A stretch of DNA of 64,000 bases from Lysobacter antibioticus. GTDB lineage: Bacteria; Pseudomonadota; Gammaproteobacteria; Xanthomonadales; Xanthomonadaceae. The translations under genes were made by a program, and so were the position numbers. Numbering within the stretch: position 1 is the stretch's first letter; every line of letters starts with the position of its first letter. The notes under the pieces were generated by a model. The model saw only the letters and a program-made list of their open reading frames with translations, had not been told where the DNA came from and made no database searches. Positions 27,194 to 36,277 of this stretch are shown here, piece after piece. The stretch is from NCBI RefSeq assembly GCF_001442535.1, contig NZ_CP013141.1, positions 3,963,797 to 4,027,796 on the forward strand, read 5' to 3'.

Positions 27194-27339
27194 CTTCCGT
27201 GGCGGTGGCGGACACAGGCCTTTGCGTCGCGGTGGCGGGGCGTCGGGGGACAGCGATCTTCGCGGCGGCCCACCCGGGCGGGGGCGTGGGATCGGGCGCA
27301 TCTGAGTCTTAACGCAATCCGTTGCCGCGACAGGCCGGC

Positions 27340-27388
27340 TTGACGACGGCCGGTTCGATCGATAATGTATTAACGCGTTAGTACATTA
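27340..27388 (+). promoter_or_regulatory. his operon promoter with overlapping palindromic operator
   Basis: TTGACG at 27340-27345 and TAATGT at 27363-27368 form a promoter with a 17-base spacer. A 26-bp near-perfect palindrome spans 27363-27388: half-site TAATGTATTAACG is mirrored by CGTTAGTACATTA with one mismatched pair, centred on TAACGCGTTA. It covers the -10 region, as a repressor site would. The first gene downstream encodes a TrpR-fold regulator and the layout resembles a trp operator. A TrpR-family regulator of histidine genes (HisR) has been predicted in Xanthomonadales. Binding here is inferred. Confidence 0.7.
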
Positions 27389-27461
27389 ATGCGTTCAATC
27401 TCCGGCCATCGTCCCGACCGTCCGCCCCACGGCGATCCGGCCGCCCAATGAGTTCTCCGCA

Positions 27462-27773
27462 ATGAAACGCCGCGCCAACGACACCGAGCAGACCGAAGAC
27501 GCGATCGCCGACCTGGCGGTGGCCCTGGCCGGTCTGCGCAGCGCCGAACAGGTGCGCGCCTTCCTTGAGGACCTGTGCACGCCGGCCGAGCTGGAGGCGA
27601 TGAGCGACCGCTGGCGGGTGGTGCCCTTGCTCAACGAAGGCGTGCCGTATCGCGAGATCCACGACCGCACCCAGGTCAGCGTGACCACCATCGGGCGCGT
27701 CGCCCGCGTGCTCGAACGCGGCACCGGCGGTTACGGCGCGGCCCTGCACCGGCGCGCGGCGCGACATCGCTGA
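27462..27773 (+). CDS. hisR: TrpR-fold transcriptional regulator (YerC/YecD family), probable his operon repressor
   Basis: A 103-residue all-helical protein with the TrpR/YerC pattern: [40 protein letters not shown] and [19 protein letters not shown], where the last two stretches are the helix-turn-helix. It is the first gene of the his operon, 83 bases before hisG and 73 after the palindromic operator. The likely role is to sense histidine and repress the operon, by analogy with TrpR. The symbol hisR follows the predicted Xanthomonadales regulator and should not be confused with tRNA-His genes. Family call firm, role inferred. Confidence 0.85.
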   Translation: MKRRANDTEQTEDAIADLAVALAGLRSAEQVRAFLEDLCTPAELEAMSDRWRVVPLLNEGVPYREIHDRTQVSVTTIGRVARVLERGTGGYGAALHRRAARHR

Positions 27774-27856
27774 TCTTCGCCATCCCTTCCGGCATGCGCC
27801 GCCCTCGGCCTGCCGCTTCGTTCCCGCATCGACCGTCCCCCTTCCGAGACCCGTTC

Positions 27857-28771
27857 ATGAGCCCTCCCGCCAGCGCCGCCGCGCGTGACCGCTTGCGCAT
27901 CGCGATCCAGAAATCCGGCCGTCTCGCCGAGCCGGCGCGCGCGCTGCTGGCCGCCTGCGGGCTGAGCTGGCGCGAGAGCCGCGACCGCCTGTTCTGCTAC
28001 GGCGAAACCCTGCCGGTCGACCTGTTGCTGGTGCGCGACGACGACATCCCCGGCCTGATCGCCGACGGCGTCTGCGACCTCGGCGTGGTCGGCCGCAACG
28101 TCCTGCTCGAACAGGACGGCGACCGCCGCAGCAACGGCCGCGAATCGGCGTTCCGCGAATGGCGCGCGCTCGGTTTCGGCGGCTGCCGTCTGGCGCTCGC
28201 CGTGCCCGAGGCCTGGCACTGGGAAGGCCCGCAGCAACTGGCGGGCAAGCGCATCGCCACCAGCTATCCGGCGCTGCTGTCGCAGTGGCTGGCCGGCGAG
28301 GGCGTCGACGCCCAGGTCGTGTTGCTGTCGGGCTCGGTCGAAATCGCCCCGCGCCTGGGCCAGGCCGAGGCGATCTGCGATCTGGTCTCGAGCGGCGCCA
28401 CCTTGTCGGCCAACCAGCTCAAGCCGGTGCAGACCCTGATCGAAAGCGAGGCGGTGCTGGCCGGCCCGGCCGGCGGCTTCGACGACGTGCGCGGCGAACT
28501 GGCCGATCTGCTGCTGCGCCGTCTCGACGGCGCGCTGCGCGTGCGCAACAGCAAGCTGCTGATGTTCCAGGCGCCGCGCAATCTGCTCGACGAATTGCTG
28601 CCGCTGTTGCCCGATGCCGAGCCGCCGACGGTGATGAGCCTGGACAACGGCGACGGCGTGGCCCTGCAGGCGCTGTGCCACGGCGCGGTGACCTGGCAGC
28701 GGCTGGAAGAACTCAAGCGCGCCGGTGCGCGCGGCCTGATGGTGGTACCGGTCGAGGGCATGCTGGCATGA
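27857..28771 (+). CDS. hisG: ATP phosphoribosyltransferase, long form
   Basis: A 304-residue HisG catalysing the first step of histidine synthesis, joining ATP and [24 protein letters not shown] opens the catalytic fold. [20 protein letters not shown] and [11 protein letters not shown] are family motifs. The C-terminal domain ([20 protein letters not shown]) is the ACT-like regulatory part of the long form that binds histidine for feedback inhibition; no HisZ is needed. The stop overlaps hisD as ATGA. Confidence 0.95.
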   Translation: MSPPASAAARDRLRIAIQKSGRLAEPARALLAACGLSWRESRDRLFCYGETLPVDLLLVRDDDIPGLIADGVCDLGVVGRNVLLEQDGDRRSNGRESAFREWRALGFGGCRLALAVPEAWHWEGPQQLAGKRIATSYPALLSQWLAGEGVDAQVVLLSGSVEIAPRLGQAEAICDLVSSGATLSANQLKPVQTLIESEAVLAGPAGGFDDVRGELADLLLRRLDGALRVRNSKLLMFQAPRNLLDELLPLLPDAEPPTVMSLDNGDGVALQALCHGAVTWQRLEELKRAGARGLMVVPVEGMLA

Positions 28772-30081
28772 GCGCGAAGATGCAACGCCTCGACTGGAAC
28801 GCGCTCGACGAAGCCGCGCGCGAACAGGCGCTGCGCCGTCCGGCGCAACAGACCCGGGCCTCGACCGCGGCCGCGGTGGCCGAGATCGTCGAAGCGGTAC
28901 GGCGCGACGGCGATGCCGCTCTGCGCCTGTATGGCGAACGTTTCGACGGCGGCGCACCCGAGCGCTTCGCCGTCGGTGCCGCCGAGTTCGACGCCGCCGA
29001 AGCCTCGTTGAGCCCGGCCTTGCGCACGGCGATCGACGAGGCCGCCGAACGCATCGCGATCTTCCACGACGCCGGCATGACCGAGCCGTACGCGATCGAC
29101 ACCGCCGAGGGCGTGCGCTGCGAACGCATCCTGCGGCCGATCCGCCGGGTCGGCCTGTACGTGCCGGCCGGCTCGGCGCCGCTGCCGTCCACCGCACTGA
29201 TGTTGGCGGTGCCGGCGGACCTGGCCGGTTGCCGCGAGATCGCCCTGTGCACGCCGCCGCGCCGCGACGGCAGCGCCGACCCGGCGGTGCTGTACGCCGC
29301 GCGCCGATGCGGGGTAACCCGGGTGTTCAAGGTCGGCGGCGCCCAGGCGATCGCGGCGATGGCCTTCGGCACCGAGAGCATCGGCAAGTGCGACAAGCTG
29401 TTCGGCCCCGGCAACGCCTACGTCACCGAAGCCAAGCGCCAGGTCGCGCTGATCGAGGGCGGGGCGGCGATCGACCTGCCGGCCGGGCCCTCGGAAGTGC
29501 TGGTGATCGCCGATGCCGGCGCGCGCGCCGATTTCGTCGCCGCCGATCTGTTGTCGCAAGCCGAACACGGCCCGGACTCGCAGGTGCTGCTGGTGAGCGA
29601 CGACGAGGCCTTGCTCGATGCGGTCGACCTCGAACTCGAAACGCAGCTGGCCAAGCTGTCGCGCGCCGACACCGCTCGCGCCGCGCTGCAGTCCTCGCGT
29701 TCGATCCGGGTCGATTCGATCGAGCGCGCGCTCGAAGTCAGCAATCGTTATGCGCCCGAACATTTGATCCTGGCCCTGCGCGATGCGCGCGAGTGGCTGC
29801 CCGAAGTCGAGGCGGCCGGTTCGGTGTTCCTCGGCGACTGGGCGCCGGAAGCGCTGGGCGACTACTGCAGCGGCACCAACCACGTCCTGCCGACCAGCGG
29901 GGCCGCGCGTTATGCCAGCGGCGTCAGCGTCGCCAGTTTCCAGGTCGCGATCACCGTGCAGGAAGTGCAGCCGCGCGGCCTGCTGGCGATCGGCCCCTGC
30001 GCGGTCGAGCTGGCTTCGGCCGAAGGGTTGGACGCGCACCGCGAGGCGGTGGCCTTGCGTTTGCGGGCGGCAGCGGCATGA
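28768..30081 (+). CDS. hisD: Histidinol dehydrogenase
   Basis: A 437-residue zinc enzyme oxidising L-histidinol to histidine in two NAD-dependent steps. Family motifs include [68 protein letters not shown] and the zinc-site region [17 protein letters not shown], with [20 protein letters not shown] near the end. Translationally coupled on both sides by 4-base ATGA overlaps (hisG and hisC). Confidence 0.97.
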   Translation: MSAKMQRLDWNALDEAAREQALRRPAQQTRASTAAAVAEIVEAVRRDGDAALRLYGERFDGGAPERFAVGAAEFDAAEASLSPALRTAIDEAAERIAIFHDAGMTEPYAIDTAEGVRCERILRPIRRVGLYVPAGSAPLPSTALMLAVPADLAGCREIALCTPPRRDGSADPAVLYAARRCGVTRVFKVGGAQAIAAMAFGTESIGKCDKLFGPGNAYVTEAKRQVALIEGGAAIDLPAGPSEVLVIADAGARADFVAADLLSQAEHGPDSQVLLVSDDEALLDAVDLELETQLAKLSRADTARAALQSSRSIRVDSIERALEVSNRYAPEHLILALRDAREWLPEVEAAGSVFLGDWAPEALGDYCSGTNHVLPTSGAARYASGVSVASFQVAITVQEVQPRGLLAIGPCAVELASAEGLDAHREAVALRLRAAAA

Positions 30082-31211
30082 ACGCCAAGAACGAATCGAG
30101 TCCGATCGACATGAACGACGACAACCCCCTGAACCTGTTGCGCGAGGACCTGCGCGATTTCGCCGGCTACAGCTCGGCGCGCAGCGAGAAGCGCAGCGGC
30201 CGGGTCTGGCTCAACGCCAACGAAGCAGCCTGGCCGAGCGTGGCCGATGGTGAAGGCTCGGTGCGCCGTTATCCGGACCCGCAGCCGCAGCGCCTGCGCG
30301 AGACGCTGGCCGGGCTGTACGGCTGCGAGCCGCAGCAACTGCTGGCCGGCCGCGGCAGCGACGAGGCGATCGATCTGCTGGTGCGCGCGCTGTGCCGCCC
30401 CGGCGGCGACGCCATCGTGCTCACCCCGCCGACCTTCGGCATGTACGCGGTCAACGCGCGCCTGCACGGCACGCGTACGGTCGAAGTCGCCTTGCGCGAC
30501 ACGCCGGCCGGTTTCGCCTGCGATTTCGCCGCGGTCGCCGAAGCGGCCGAACGCGACAACGCCAAACTGGTGTTCCTGTGCTCGCCCGGCAACCCCTCCG
30601 GCACTTTGTTGCCGTTGGCCGAGATCGATGCGCTGGCCTTGCGTTTGCGCGGCCGCGCCCTGGTCGTGGTCGACGAGGCTTATCTCGAATTCGCCGACGG
30701 CGCTTCGGCGGTGAGCCTGCTCGCTGCGCGCCGCAATATCGCGGTGCTGCGGACCTTGTCGAAGGCGCATGCCCTGGCCGCGGCGCGCATCGGCAGCGTG
30801 ATCGCCGACGCCGAGCTGATCGCCGCGCTGCAGCGTTGCCAGGCGCCGTATCCGCTGCCCACGCCGTGCGTGAACCTGGCCCTGCGCGCGCTGGCCGAGG
30901 TGCCGCGCAACACCACCAAGGCCCGCGTGGTCACCGCGATCGGCGAGCGCGAACGCCTGTTCGCGGCCCTGCAGGCCTTGCCCGGCGTGCTCCAGGTCTA
31001 TCCCTCGCAGGCCAATTTCCTGCTCGTCCGTTTCGATGACGCGCAGGCCGCGTTCGACGGCCTGCTCGATGCCGGCGTGGTGGTGCGCGACATGCGCGCC
31101 GCGCCGCAGCTCGGCAACGCCCTGCGCATCAGCCTGGGCACGCCGGAGCAGAACGCGGCGGTGATCGAAGTGCTGACGCGTAATGCGCAGATGCGCGGAG
31201 TGGCGGCATGA
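30078..31211 (+). CDS. hisC: Histidinol-phosphate aminotransferase
   Basis: A 377-residue fold-type I PLP enzyme converting imidazole-acetol phosphate to histidinol phosphate. Seen are NANEAAWP (substrate side), the glycine-rich [40 protein letters not shown] and the PLP lysine in [16 protein letters not shown]. The start ATG at 30078 overlaps the hisD stop. A second in-frame ATG (30111) is possible, but the coupled start is preferred. The stop overlaps hisB. Confidence 0.96.
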   Translation: MNAKNESSPIDMNDDNPLNLLREDLRDFAGYSSARSEKRSGRVWLNANEAAWPSVADGEGSVRRYPDPQPQRLRETLAGLYGCEPQQLLAGRGSDEAIDLLVRALCRPGGDAIVLTPPTFGMYAVNARLHGTRTVEVALRDTPAGFACDFAAVAEAAERDNAKLVFLCSPGNPSGTLLPLAEIDALALRLRGRALVVVDEAYLEFADGASAVSLLAARRNIAVLRTLSKAHALAAARIGSVIADAELIAALQRCQAPYPLPTPCVNLALRALAEVPRNTTKARVVTAIGERERLFAALQALPGVLQVYPSQANFLLVRFDDAQAAFDGLLDAGVVVRDMRAAPQLGNALRISLGTPEQNAAVIEVLTRNAQMRGVAA

Positions 31212-32431
31212 GCGCGCTGACGCCGATCCTGTTCGTCGATCGCGACGGCACCTTGATCGAGGAGCCGGCCGATTTCCAGATCGACAGCTATGCCAAGCTG
31301 CGTTTCGTGCGCGGGGTGATCCCGGCGATGCTGAAGCTGCGCGACGCCGGCTATCAGTTCGTCATGGTCACCAACCAGGACGGCCTCGGCACCGAGGCGT
31401 ATCCGCGCTGGAGTTTCGACGGCCCGCACCAGCTGATGATGCAGGTGTTCGAGAGCCAGGGCATCGTCTTCCGCGAGGTGCTCATCGATACCAGTTTTCC
31501 GGCCGAGAACCTGCCCACCCGCAAGCCCGGCATCGGCCTGGCCCTGCCGTTGCTGAAGGATCGCAGTATCGACTGGTCGCGCTCGGCGATGGTCGGCGAC
31601 CGCGAAACCGACAACGGCTTCGCCGCCAACCTCGGCATCCGCGCGTTCCAGTTGCGCACCGAGCAGTTCGGCGGCGAGTGGGATTGGGCCGGCATCGCCC
31701 ACACCCTGGCCGACTGCCCGCGCACCGCGCGGGTGCAGCGCAATACCCGCGAGACCCGGATCTCGGTCGCGGTCGACCTGGACCGCGTCGCCGAGCCCAA
31801 GGTCGGCACCGGCCTGGGCTTCTTCGACCACATGCTCGAACAGATCGGCAAGCACGGCGGTTTCGCCCTGGAACTGCGCTGCGAAGGCGACCTGCACATC
31901 GACGAGCACCACACCATCGAAGATAGTGCGCTGGCGCTGGGACAGGCGCTGCGCGAAGCGCTCGGCGACAAGCGCGGCATCGGCCGCTATGGCTTCGATA
32001 CTGCGGCGGGCGGCGGCACGGAGGGCTCGGTCGAAGAGGGCGCGCTTCAGGAAGCTGTATCCGAAAAAAGCACATTTGCAGAAAGCGCGCTTCAAGAAAG
32101 CACACTTCAAGAAAGCACATTAGGCCGACACACCGTCGTCTTGCCGATGGACGAAACTCTGGCGCGTGCGGCGCTGGATTTCTCCGGCCGCCCGTATTTC
32201 GTCTTCTCCGGCAGCTTCGCGCGCGAGCGGGTGGGCGATTTCCCGACCGAACTGGTCGCGCATTTCTTCCGTTCGCTGTGCGAAACCGCCGGGCTGAACC
32301 TGAATCTGAACGTAGAAGGTGATAACGATCACCACAAAGTTGAGGCCTGCTTCAAATCCGTGGCGCGCGCGCTGCGCCAGGCGATCCGTCGCGAAGGTCG
32401 CGAACTGCCGAGTACCAAAGGGGTCTTGTGA
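31208..32431 (+). CDS. hisB: Bifunctional histidinol-phosphatase / imidazoleglycerol-phosphate dehydratase with a 46-residue insert
   Basis: A 407-residue HisB. The N-terminal HAD phosphatase starts [12 protein letters not shown] and has [11 protein letters not shown] and [12 protein letters not shown]. The C-terminal IGPD domain has [15 protein letters not shown], the metal motifs DEHHTIED and [11 protein letters not shown]. Fusion of the two is typical of gammaproteobacteria. Unusual is an insert at residues 264-309: family members read GRYGF directly into VLPMDE, but here 46 low-complexity residues ([20 protein letters not shown]... [13 protein letters not shown]) intervene. Without it the length would be a normal 361. 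The insert is in frame and the domains on both sides are intact, so the enzyme is probably active. Confidence 0.95.
   Translation: MSALTPILFVDRDGTLIEEPADFQIDSYAKLRFVRGVIPAMLKLRDAGYQFVMVTNQDGLGTEAYPRWSFDGPHQLMMQVFESQGIVFREVLIDTSFPAENLPTRKPGIGLALPLLKDRSIDWSRSAMVGDRETDNGFAANLGIRAFQLRTEQFGGEWDWAGIAHTLADCPRTARVQRNTRETRISVAVDLDRVAEPKVGTGLGFFDHMLEQIGKHGGFALELRCEGDLHIDEHHTIEDSALALGQALREALGDKRGIGRYGFDTAAGGGTEGSVEEGALQEAVSEKSTFAESALQESTLQESTLGRHTVVLPMDETLARAALDFSGRPYFVFSGSFARERVGDFPTELVAHFFRSLCETAGLNLNLNVEGDNDHHKVEACFKSVARALRQAIRREGRELPSTKGVL
31997..32134 (+). repeat. In-frame insert with 15-bp tandem repeats inside hisB
   Basis: Imperfect tandem units GAAAGCGCGCTTCAA and GAAAGCACACTTCAA followed by a partial GAAAGCACAT, encoding [14 protein letters not shown] more degenerate related unit lies just upstream. 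The stretch is clearly AT-richer than the rest of the operon, and its length (138 bp) is a multiple of three. Confidence 0.85.
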
Positions 32432-33042
32432 TGTCTTGGGTTGTAGTCGTCGATTCGGGTGGGGGGAACATCGGCTCGGTGCGTTATGCATTGGAGCGGC
32501 TGGGTGCGCGTTCGATCCTGAGCGCCGACCCCGCAACGATCGCCTCCGCCGATCGCGTGATCCTGCCGGGCGTGGGCGCAGCAGCCCCCGCGATGGCGCG
32601 GTTGCGGGAACGGGGCCTGGTCGATCCGATCCGCCGCTTGCAGCAGCCGTTGCTCGGGATCTGCCTGGGCATGCAGCTGCTGTACGAGTCCTCGGAGGAG
32701 GGCGAGGTCGAGTGCCTCGGACTCCTTCCGGGCCGGATCACCAGGCTGCAACCAGGACCAGGAGTACGTGTGCCTCATATGGGCTGGAATTTCCTCGACA
32801 AATGCGAAACGCCCACCGGCGCCCCGGGATTGTTGACCGGCATCGGCGAGCGCGACCAAGCCTATTTCGTTCACAGCTACGCCGCGCCGCTGACCTCGGA
32901 CACCTTGGCCAGCACCAGTTACGGCCGCAGCTTCACCGCGGTCGCCGGGCGCGGGCGCTGTTACGGCGCCCAGTTCCACCCCGAGCGCTCGGCCGCCGTC
33001 GGCTCGCGCCTGCTCGCTAATTTCCTGGCGCTGGAGGCGTGA
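32431..33042 (+). CDS. hisH: Imidazole glycerol phosphate synthase, glutaminase subunit
   Basis: A 203-residue class I glutamine amidotransferase supplying ammonia to His[19 protein letters not shown] opens the protein; the nucleophile cysteine is in [16 protein letters not shown] and the catalytic His-Glu is in GAQFHPERS. The ATG at 32431 overlaps the last base of the hisB stop; a GTG three bases earlier is an alternative. Its partner HisF is two genes downstream. Confidence 0.95.
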   Translation: MSWVVVVDSGGGNIGSVRYALERLGARSILSADPATIASADRVILPGVGAAAPAMARLRERGLVDPIRRLQQPLLGICLGMQLLYESSEEGEVECLGLLPGRITRLQPGPGVRVPHMGWNFLDKCETPTGAPGLLTGIGERDQAYFVHSYAAPLTSDTLASTSYGRSFTAVAGRGRCYGAQFHPERSAAVGSRLLANFLALEA

Positions 33043-33044
33043 AC

Positions 33045-33794
33045 ATGGGCAACAGCACGCTTTATCCCGCGATCGACGTTCGCGACGGTCGGGTCGTCCG
33101 CCTGCACCAGGGCGATTACGCCCAGGAAACCCGTTACGAAACCGAGCCCCTGGCCCTGGCCACGCGTTACGCCGAGGCCGGCGCCAAGTGGCTGCACCTG
33201 ATCGACCTCGACGCTGCCCGCTACGGCGGCTACACCCTGGCGCCGTTGTTGCGCGCGATCACCACCTCCAGCTGGATGCGCGTGCAGACCGGCGGCGGGG
33301 TGCGCAGCGAGGCCGATGTCGAGGCCATCCTCGACGCCGGCGCCGACCGCGTCGTGGTCGGTTCGCTGGCGATCAAGGAGCCCGAGCTGGTGATCGGCTG
33401 GCTCAAGCGCTTCGGCGCCGACCGCATCACCATCGCCCTGGACGTGCGCCAGAACAGCGCAGGCGACTGGGAACTGCCGGTGGCCGGCTGGACCGAGGAC
33501 AGCGGCATGCGCCTGGAACCTCTGCTCGAGCGCTACGCCCAAGCCGGCCTGCGCCACCTGCTGTGCACCGACGTCTCCCGCGACGGCACCCTGGCCGGGC
33601 CCAACCTCGACCTGTACCGGCACATCCACGAGGTCGCTCCGTACGTGCAATTGCAGGCCTCGGGCGGCATCCGCGACATCGCCGACATCGTCGCCGCCGA
33701 CGGCGTCGGCTGCGCCGGCGCGGTGCTCGGCAAAGCCCTGATCGAAGGCCGTTTCGAGTTGACGGATGCTCTGCGCCAGGTGCGCCGATGCTGA
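33045..33794 (+). CDS. hisA: Phosphoribosylformimino-5-aminoimidazole carboxamide ribotide isomerase
   Basis: A 249-residue (beta-alpha)8 barrel with the phosphate-binding repeats of His[58 protein letters not shown] and [12 protein letters not shown]. The catalytic aspartates are in AIDVRDG and TDVSRDG. The ATG at 33045 has GGAGG seven bases upstream and is preferred to the GTG at 33039, which overlaps the hisH stop. It overlaps hisF by seven bases. Confidence 0.95.
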   Translation: MGNSTLYPAIDVRDGRVVRLHQGDYAQETRYETEPLALATRYAEAGAKWLHLIDLDAARYGGYTLAPLLRAITTSSWMRVQTGGGVRSEADVEAILDAGADRVVVGSLAIKEPELVIGWLKRFGADRITIALDVRQNSAGDWELPVAGWTEDSGMRLEPLLERYAQAGLRHLLCTDVSRDGTLAGPNLDLYRHIHEVAPYVQLQASGGIRDIADIVAADGVGCAGAVLGKALIEGRFELTDALRQVRRC

Positions 33795-34573
33795 ACGGGC
33801 TGAGCCGGCGCATCGTGCCCTGCCTGGACGTGCGCGACGGGCGCGTGGTCAAGGGCGTGCGTTTCCGCGACCACGTCGACATGGGCGACATCGTCGAGCT
33901 GGCCTTGCGCTATCGCGACGAGGGCGCCGACGAGTTGGTGTTCTACGACATCACCGCCAGCCCGCAGGGCCGCAGCGTCGACCGCGACTGGGTCGAACGC
34001 GTCTCGCGCGCCATCGACATTCCGTTCTGCGTCGCCGGCGGCATCCGCTCGGTCGCCGACGCGCGCGGCGTGCTCAACGCCGGCGCCGACAAGATCTCGA
34101 TCAACACCCCGGCGCTGGAGCGTCCCGAGCTGATCGGCGAGATCGCCGAGGAGTTCGGCGTGCAATGCGTGGTGGTCGGCATCGACAGCCTGCGCGACCC
34201 CGACGGCGAATGGCGCGTGCGCCAGTACACCGGCGACCCCTCGCGCACCCAGGCCCTGGCCCGGCGCACCCTGGACTGGGTGGTCGAGGCCCAGCAGCGG
34301 GGCGCCGGCGAGATCGTGCTCAATTGCATGGGCAGCGACGGCGTGCGCAGCGGTTACGATCTGGAACAGCTCGCCGCGGTGCGGGCGATCTGCGAGGTGC
34401 CGCTGGTGGCTTCCGGCGGCGCCGGCGCGATCGAGCATTTCGGCGCGGTGTTCCTGCAGGCCGACGTCGACGCGGCCCTGGCCGCGAGCGTGTTCCATTC
34501 CGGCAGCATCCGCATTCCGGCCTTGAAAGCAGCATTGCGAGAGCAGGGTGTCCCAGTCAGACAGCTCCACTAA
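33788..34573 (+). CDS. hisF: Imidazole glycerol phosphate synthase, cyclase subunit
   Basis: A 261-residue (beta-alpha)8 barrel: [57 protein letters not shown] and [15 protein letters not shown]. The catalytic aspartates are in CLDVRDG and MGSDGV. It uses ammonia from HisH to form imidazole glycerol phosphate and AICAR. It overlaps hisA by seven bases and hisI by 26. Confidence 0.96.
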   Translation: MLNGLSRRIVPCLDVRDGRVVKGVRFRDHVDMGDIVELALRYRDEGADELVFYDITASPQGRSVDRDWVERVSRAIDIPFCVAGGIRSVADARGVLNAGADKISINTPALERPELIGEIAEEFGVQCVVVGIDSLRDPDGEWRVRQYTGDPSRTQALARRTLDWVVEAQQRGAGEIVLNCMGSDGVRSGYDLEQLAAVRAICEVPLVASGGAGAIEHFGAVFLQADVDAALAASVFHSGSIRIPALKAALREQGVPVRQLH

Positions 34574-35237
34574 TTCCTCCACCACGGCGTCCGCGACGCT
34601 GAGCACGGAGCAGATCGACGCCCTGGCCTGGGACAAGCAGGACGGCCTGCTGCCGGCGGTGATCCAGGACGCGGCCAACCTGCGCGTGCTGATGCTCGGC
34701 TACATGGATCGCGCCGCCCTGCAGGCCACCCTCGACAGCGGCCATGTGACCTTCTTCAGCCGCAGCAAGCAGCGGCTGTGGACCAAGGGCGAAAGCTCAG
34801 GGCATTACCTCGACCTGGTCTCGATCGAAACCGATTGCGACCGCGACACCTTGCTGGTGCGCGCGCGTCCGCACGGCCCGACCTGTCACCTCGGCCGCGA
34901 CAGCTGCTTCCCGAGCGCGCCCGGCGACGCCGCGGCCTTTCTCGGCGAGCTCGATGGGCTGATCGCCGAGCGCGCGCGCGAGCGCCCCGCCGGCAGCTAC
35001 ACCACCAAGCTGTTCGAGAAGGGCGTGCGCTCGATCGCCCAGAAAGTCGGCGAAGAAGGCGTCGAGACCGCGCTGGCCGCGGTGGTTCAGGACGATGCCG
35101 CGTTATGCGGCGAAGCCGCCGACCTGCTGTTCCACCTGCAGGTGCTGTTGCGTGCGCGTGGGCTGTCGCTGAGCGATGCGGTGGCGGTGTTGCGCGAGAG
35201 GCACGGTAAACCGCATCGGGGTTCGCAGGGCGATTAG
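34548..35237 (+). CDS. hisI: Bifunctional phosphoribosyl-AMP cyclohydrolase / phosphoribosyl-ATP pyrophosphatase
   Basis: A 229-residue HisIE fusion. The cyclohydrolase half has [35 protein letters not shown] and the metal-binding [20 protein letters not shown]. The pyrophosphatase half has [20 protein letters not shown] and [14 protein letters not shown]. The GTG at 34548 is the likely start, 26 bases inside hisF. It performs steps two and three of the pathway and closes the operon; repeat-rich DNA follows. Confidence 0.95.
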   Translation: MSQSDSSTNSSTTASATLSTEQIDALAWDKQDGLLPAVIQDAANLRVLMLGYMDRAALQATLDSGHVTFFSRSKQRLWTKGESSGHYLDLVSIETDCDRDTLLVRARPHGPTCHLGRDSCFPSAPGDAAAFLGELDGLIAERARERPAGSYTTKLFEKGVRSIAQKVGEEGVETALAAVVQDDAALCGEAADLLFHLQVLLRARGLSLSDAVAVLRERHGKPHRGSQGD

Positions 35238-35273
35238 GCTGTTGCTGTCGGCCTCGCACGATCTGTTCCCAGG

Positions 35274-35442
35274 GTAGGAGCGGCGTCCTGCTGGATTTCC
35301 TTCGGTCACAAGCCGCGACCGCGCCTCCTTAATCTCGCGGCGTTATTGGCATAGTCCCTGTAGGAGCGGCGTAAGCCGCGACCTCTTTCATGCGCCGGCG
35401 CAGACTCATCATTGTCGTGGTCGCGGCTTGCGCCGCTCCTAC
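35274..35442. repeat. Cluster of three REP-like palindromes after hisI
   Basis: Core GTAGGAGCGGCG...AAGCCGCGACC. A long variant lies at 35274-35323, with about 25 extra bases in its middle (CTGGATTTCCTTCGGTCA). A plain copy at 35360-35383 and an inverted one at 35419-35442 could pair into a hairpin. No gene was seen in 35238-35500. Confidence 0.85.
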
Positions 35443-35468
35443 CCCGGAGCCCGCGGCGCTGCGAAGCC

Positions 35469-35489
35469 GTTGCCGCTGTTGCTGTTGCT
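35469..35489. repeat. Short imperfect GTTGCY hexamer run
   Basis: GTTGCC-GCT-GTTGCT-GTTGCT, located just upstream of structured element copy A. It matches the hexamer family that expands next to copy B (GTTGCC on the minus strand). Confidence 0.6.
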
Positions 35490-35500
35490 GTGCGTAGCTT

Positions 35501-35745
35501 TGCACTCGCGAAGGCAATGGAAGACCCGGAGGGCGGCCCGCAGGGATGCGGGCCGTTTTTCATCGGGACAAGGATGTCCCGTATGAAAAATCCCTGCGGA
35601 GGCACCGCTCGTGCGGGCTGGTGATTCAAAACAAAGCATTTTTCTTTGGTTACCTTTCTTTTGTTGCTTTAGACAAAAGAAAGTAACCCGCCGCTTTAGT
35701 GGCGGAAGCTCTTGGCGTTTGATCTTGTTTGTATGAAAGCCAAAA
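35501..35745 (+). repeat. Structured repeat element, copy A
   Basis: Aligns without gaps to 46221 onward (offset 10,720) over about 210 bases. In order: a GC hairpin (GGCCCGCA / TGCGGGCC, 35535-35554) followed by a T run; a second hairpin (CGGGAC / GTCCCG, 35564-35581) with AT-rich flanking pairing; a long hairpin GGTTAC-C-TTTCTTTTG / CAAAAGAAAGTAACC (35648-35688); and CCGCC / GGCGG (35688-35705). Open frames through it are not credible genes. It could be a mobile non-autonomous repeat or a structured transcript. Confidence 0.8.
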
Positions 35746-35754
35746 GCAAGTGCG

Positions 35755-35985
35755 GAGCTTCCGCCCCCTAAAGGGTGCGGGTTACTTTCTTTTGCTAAGC
35801 CCAAAAGTCCGTCTGGATTCCCTTCGGTCAAAGGTAACCAAAGAAAAGGGCTCTCCTTGCAAGGGCACAGGCCACGAGTGCGATGCTCGCGTCGGGATTT
35901 TTCGATAGGACATCCTTGTCCTATCGAAAAACGGCGCACGTCCTGTGCGCCACCCTCCGGGTCTCCACTTGACCGGTAAAGCGGC
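35755..35985 (-). repeat. Structured repeat element, copy B (inverted relative to A)
   Basis: On the minus strand it repeats the order of copy A. A GGCGCAC / GTGCGCC hairpin with T run comes first. Then a 14-bp perfect hairpin (35898-35911 with 35918-35931; arms TTTTTCGATAGGAC). Next are the GGTTACC...AAAGTAACC arms with a longer loop, and a CCGCCCCC-type tail. Relative to A and C, base pairs differ on both arms so that pairing is kept. Copies A and B converge, and their ends (GGCGGAAGCTC, 35701-35711; GAGCTTCCGCC, 35755-35765) are inverted repeats. Confidence 0.75.
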
Positions 35986-36000
35986 AAAGCAGATCAAAAT

Positions 36001-36053
<53 letters not shown>

Positions 36054-36078
36054 TTGGTGGTTTCGCACCCGCTCTTGG

Positions 36079-36166
36079 GTAGGAGCGGCGCAAGCCGCGG
36101 CCGCGTGGTCTCAATCTCGCGCCGTATCCGGCCGCAGCCCCATGTAAGAGCGGCGCAAGCCGCGCC
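36079..36166. repeat. Two REP-like palindromes
   Basis: GTAGGAGCGGCGCAAGCCGC-type copies at 36079-36102 and, more degenerate (GTAAGAGCGGCG), at 36144-36166, in the same orientation, upstream of the phosphoesterase gene. Confidence 0.8.
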
Positions 36167-36277
36167 GCACCGTATCGGCGGATGCCATGCGGTTCTCGCC
36201 CCCATCCCACACCGTGCCGCCTGCCTCGGTCCGGGGCGGGGATCGACGCATAATGAGCGCTCATACCGGAGCCCTCC

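Noticed and set aside
27191..27462. A histidine leader peptide and attenuator before the his operon
   Set aside because: No short frame with consecutive His codons or mutually exclusive hairpins is seen; the palindromic operator explains regulation better.
28264..30039. A 591-codon antisense frame opposite hisG-hisD
   Set aside because: Shadow composition; the operon genes on the plus strand are complete and coupled.
35439..35987. Open frames of up to 180 codons through structured element copies A and B
   Set aside because: They read through conserved hairpins and differ between copies; the signal is nucleotide-level pairing, not protein conservation.
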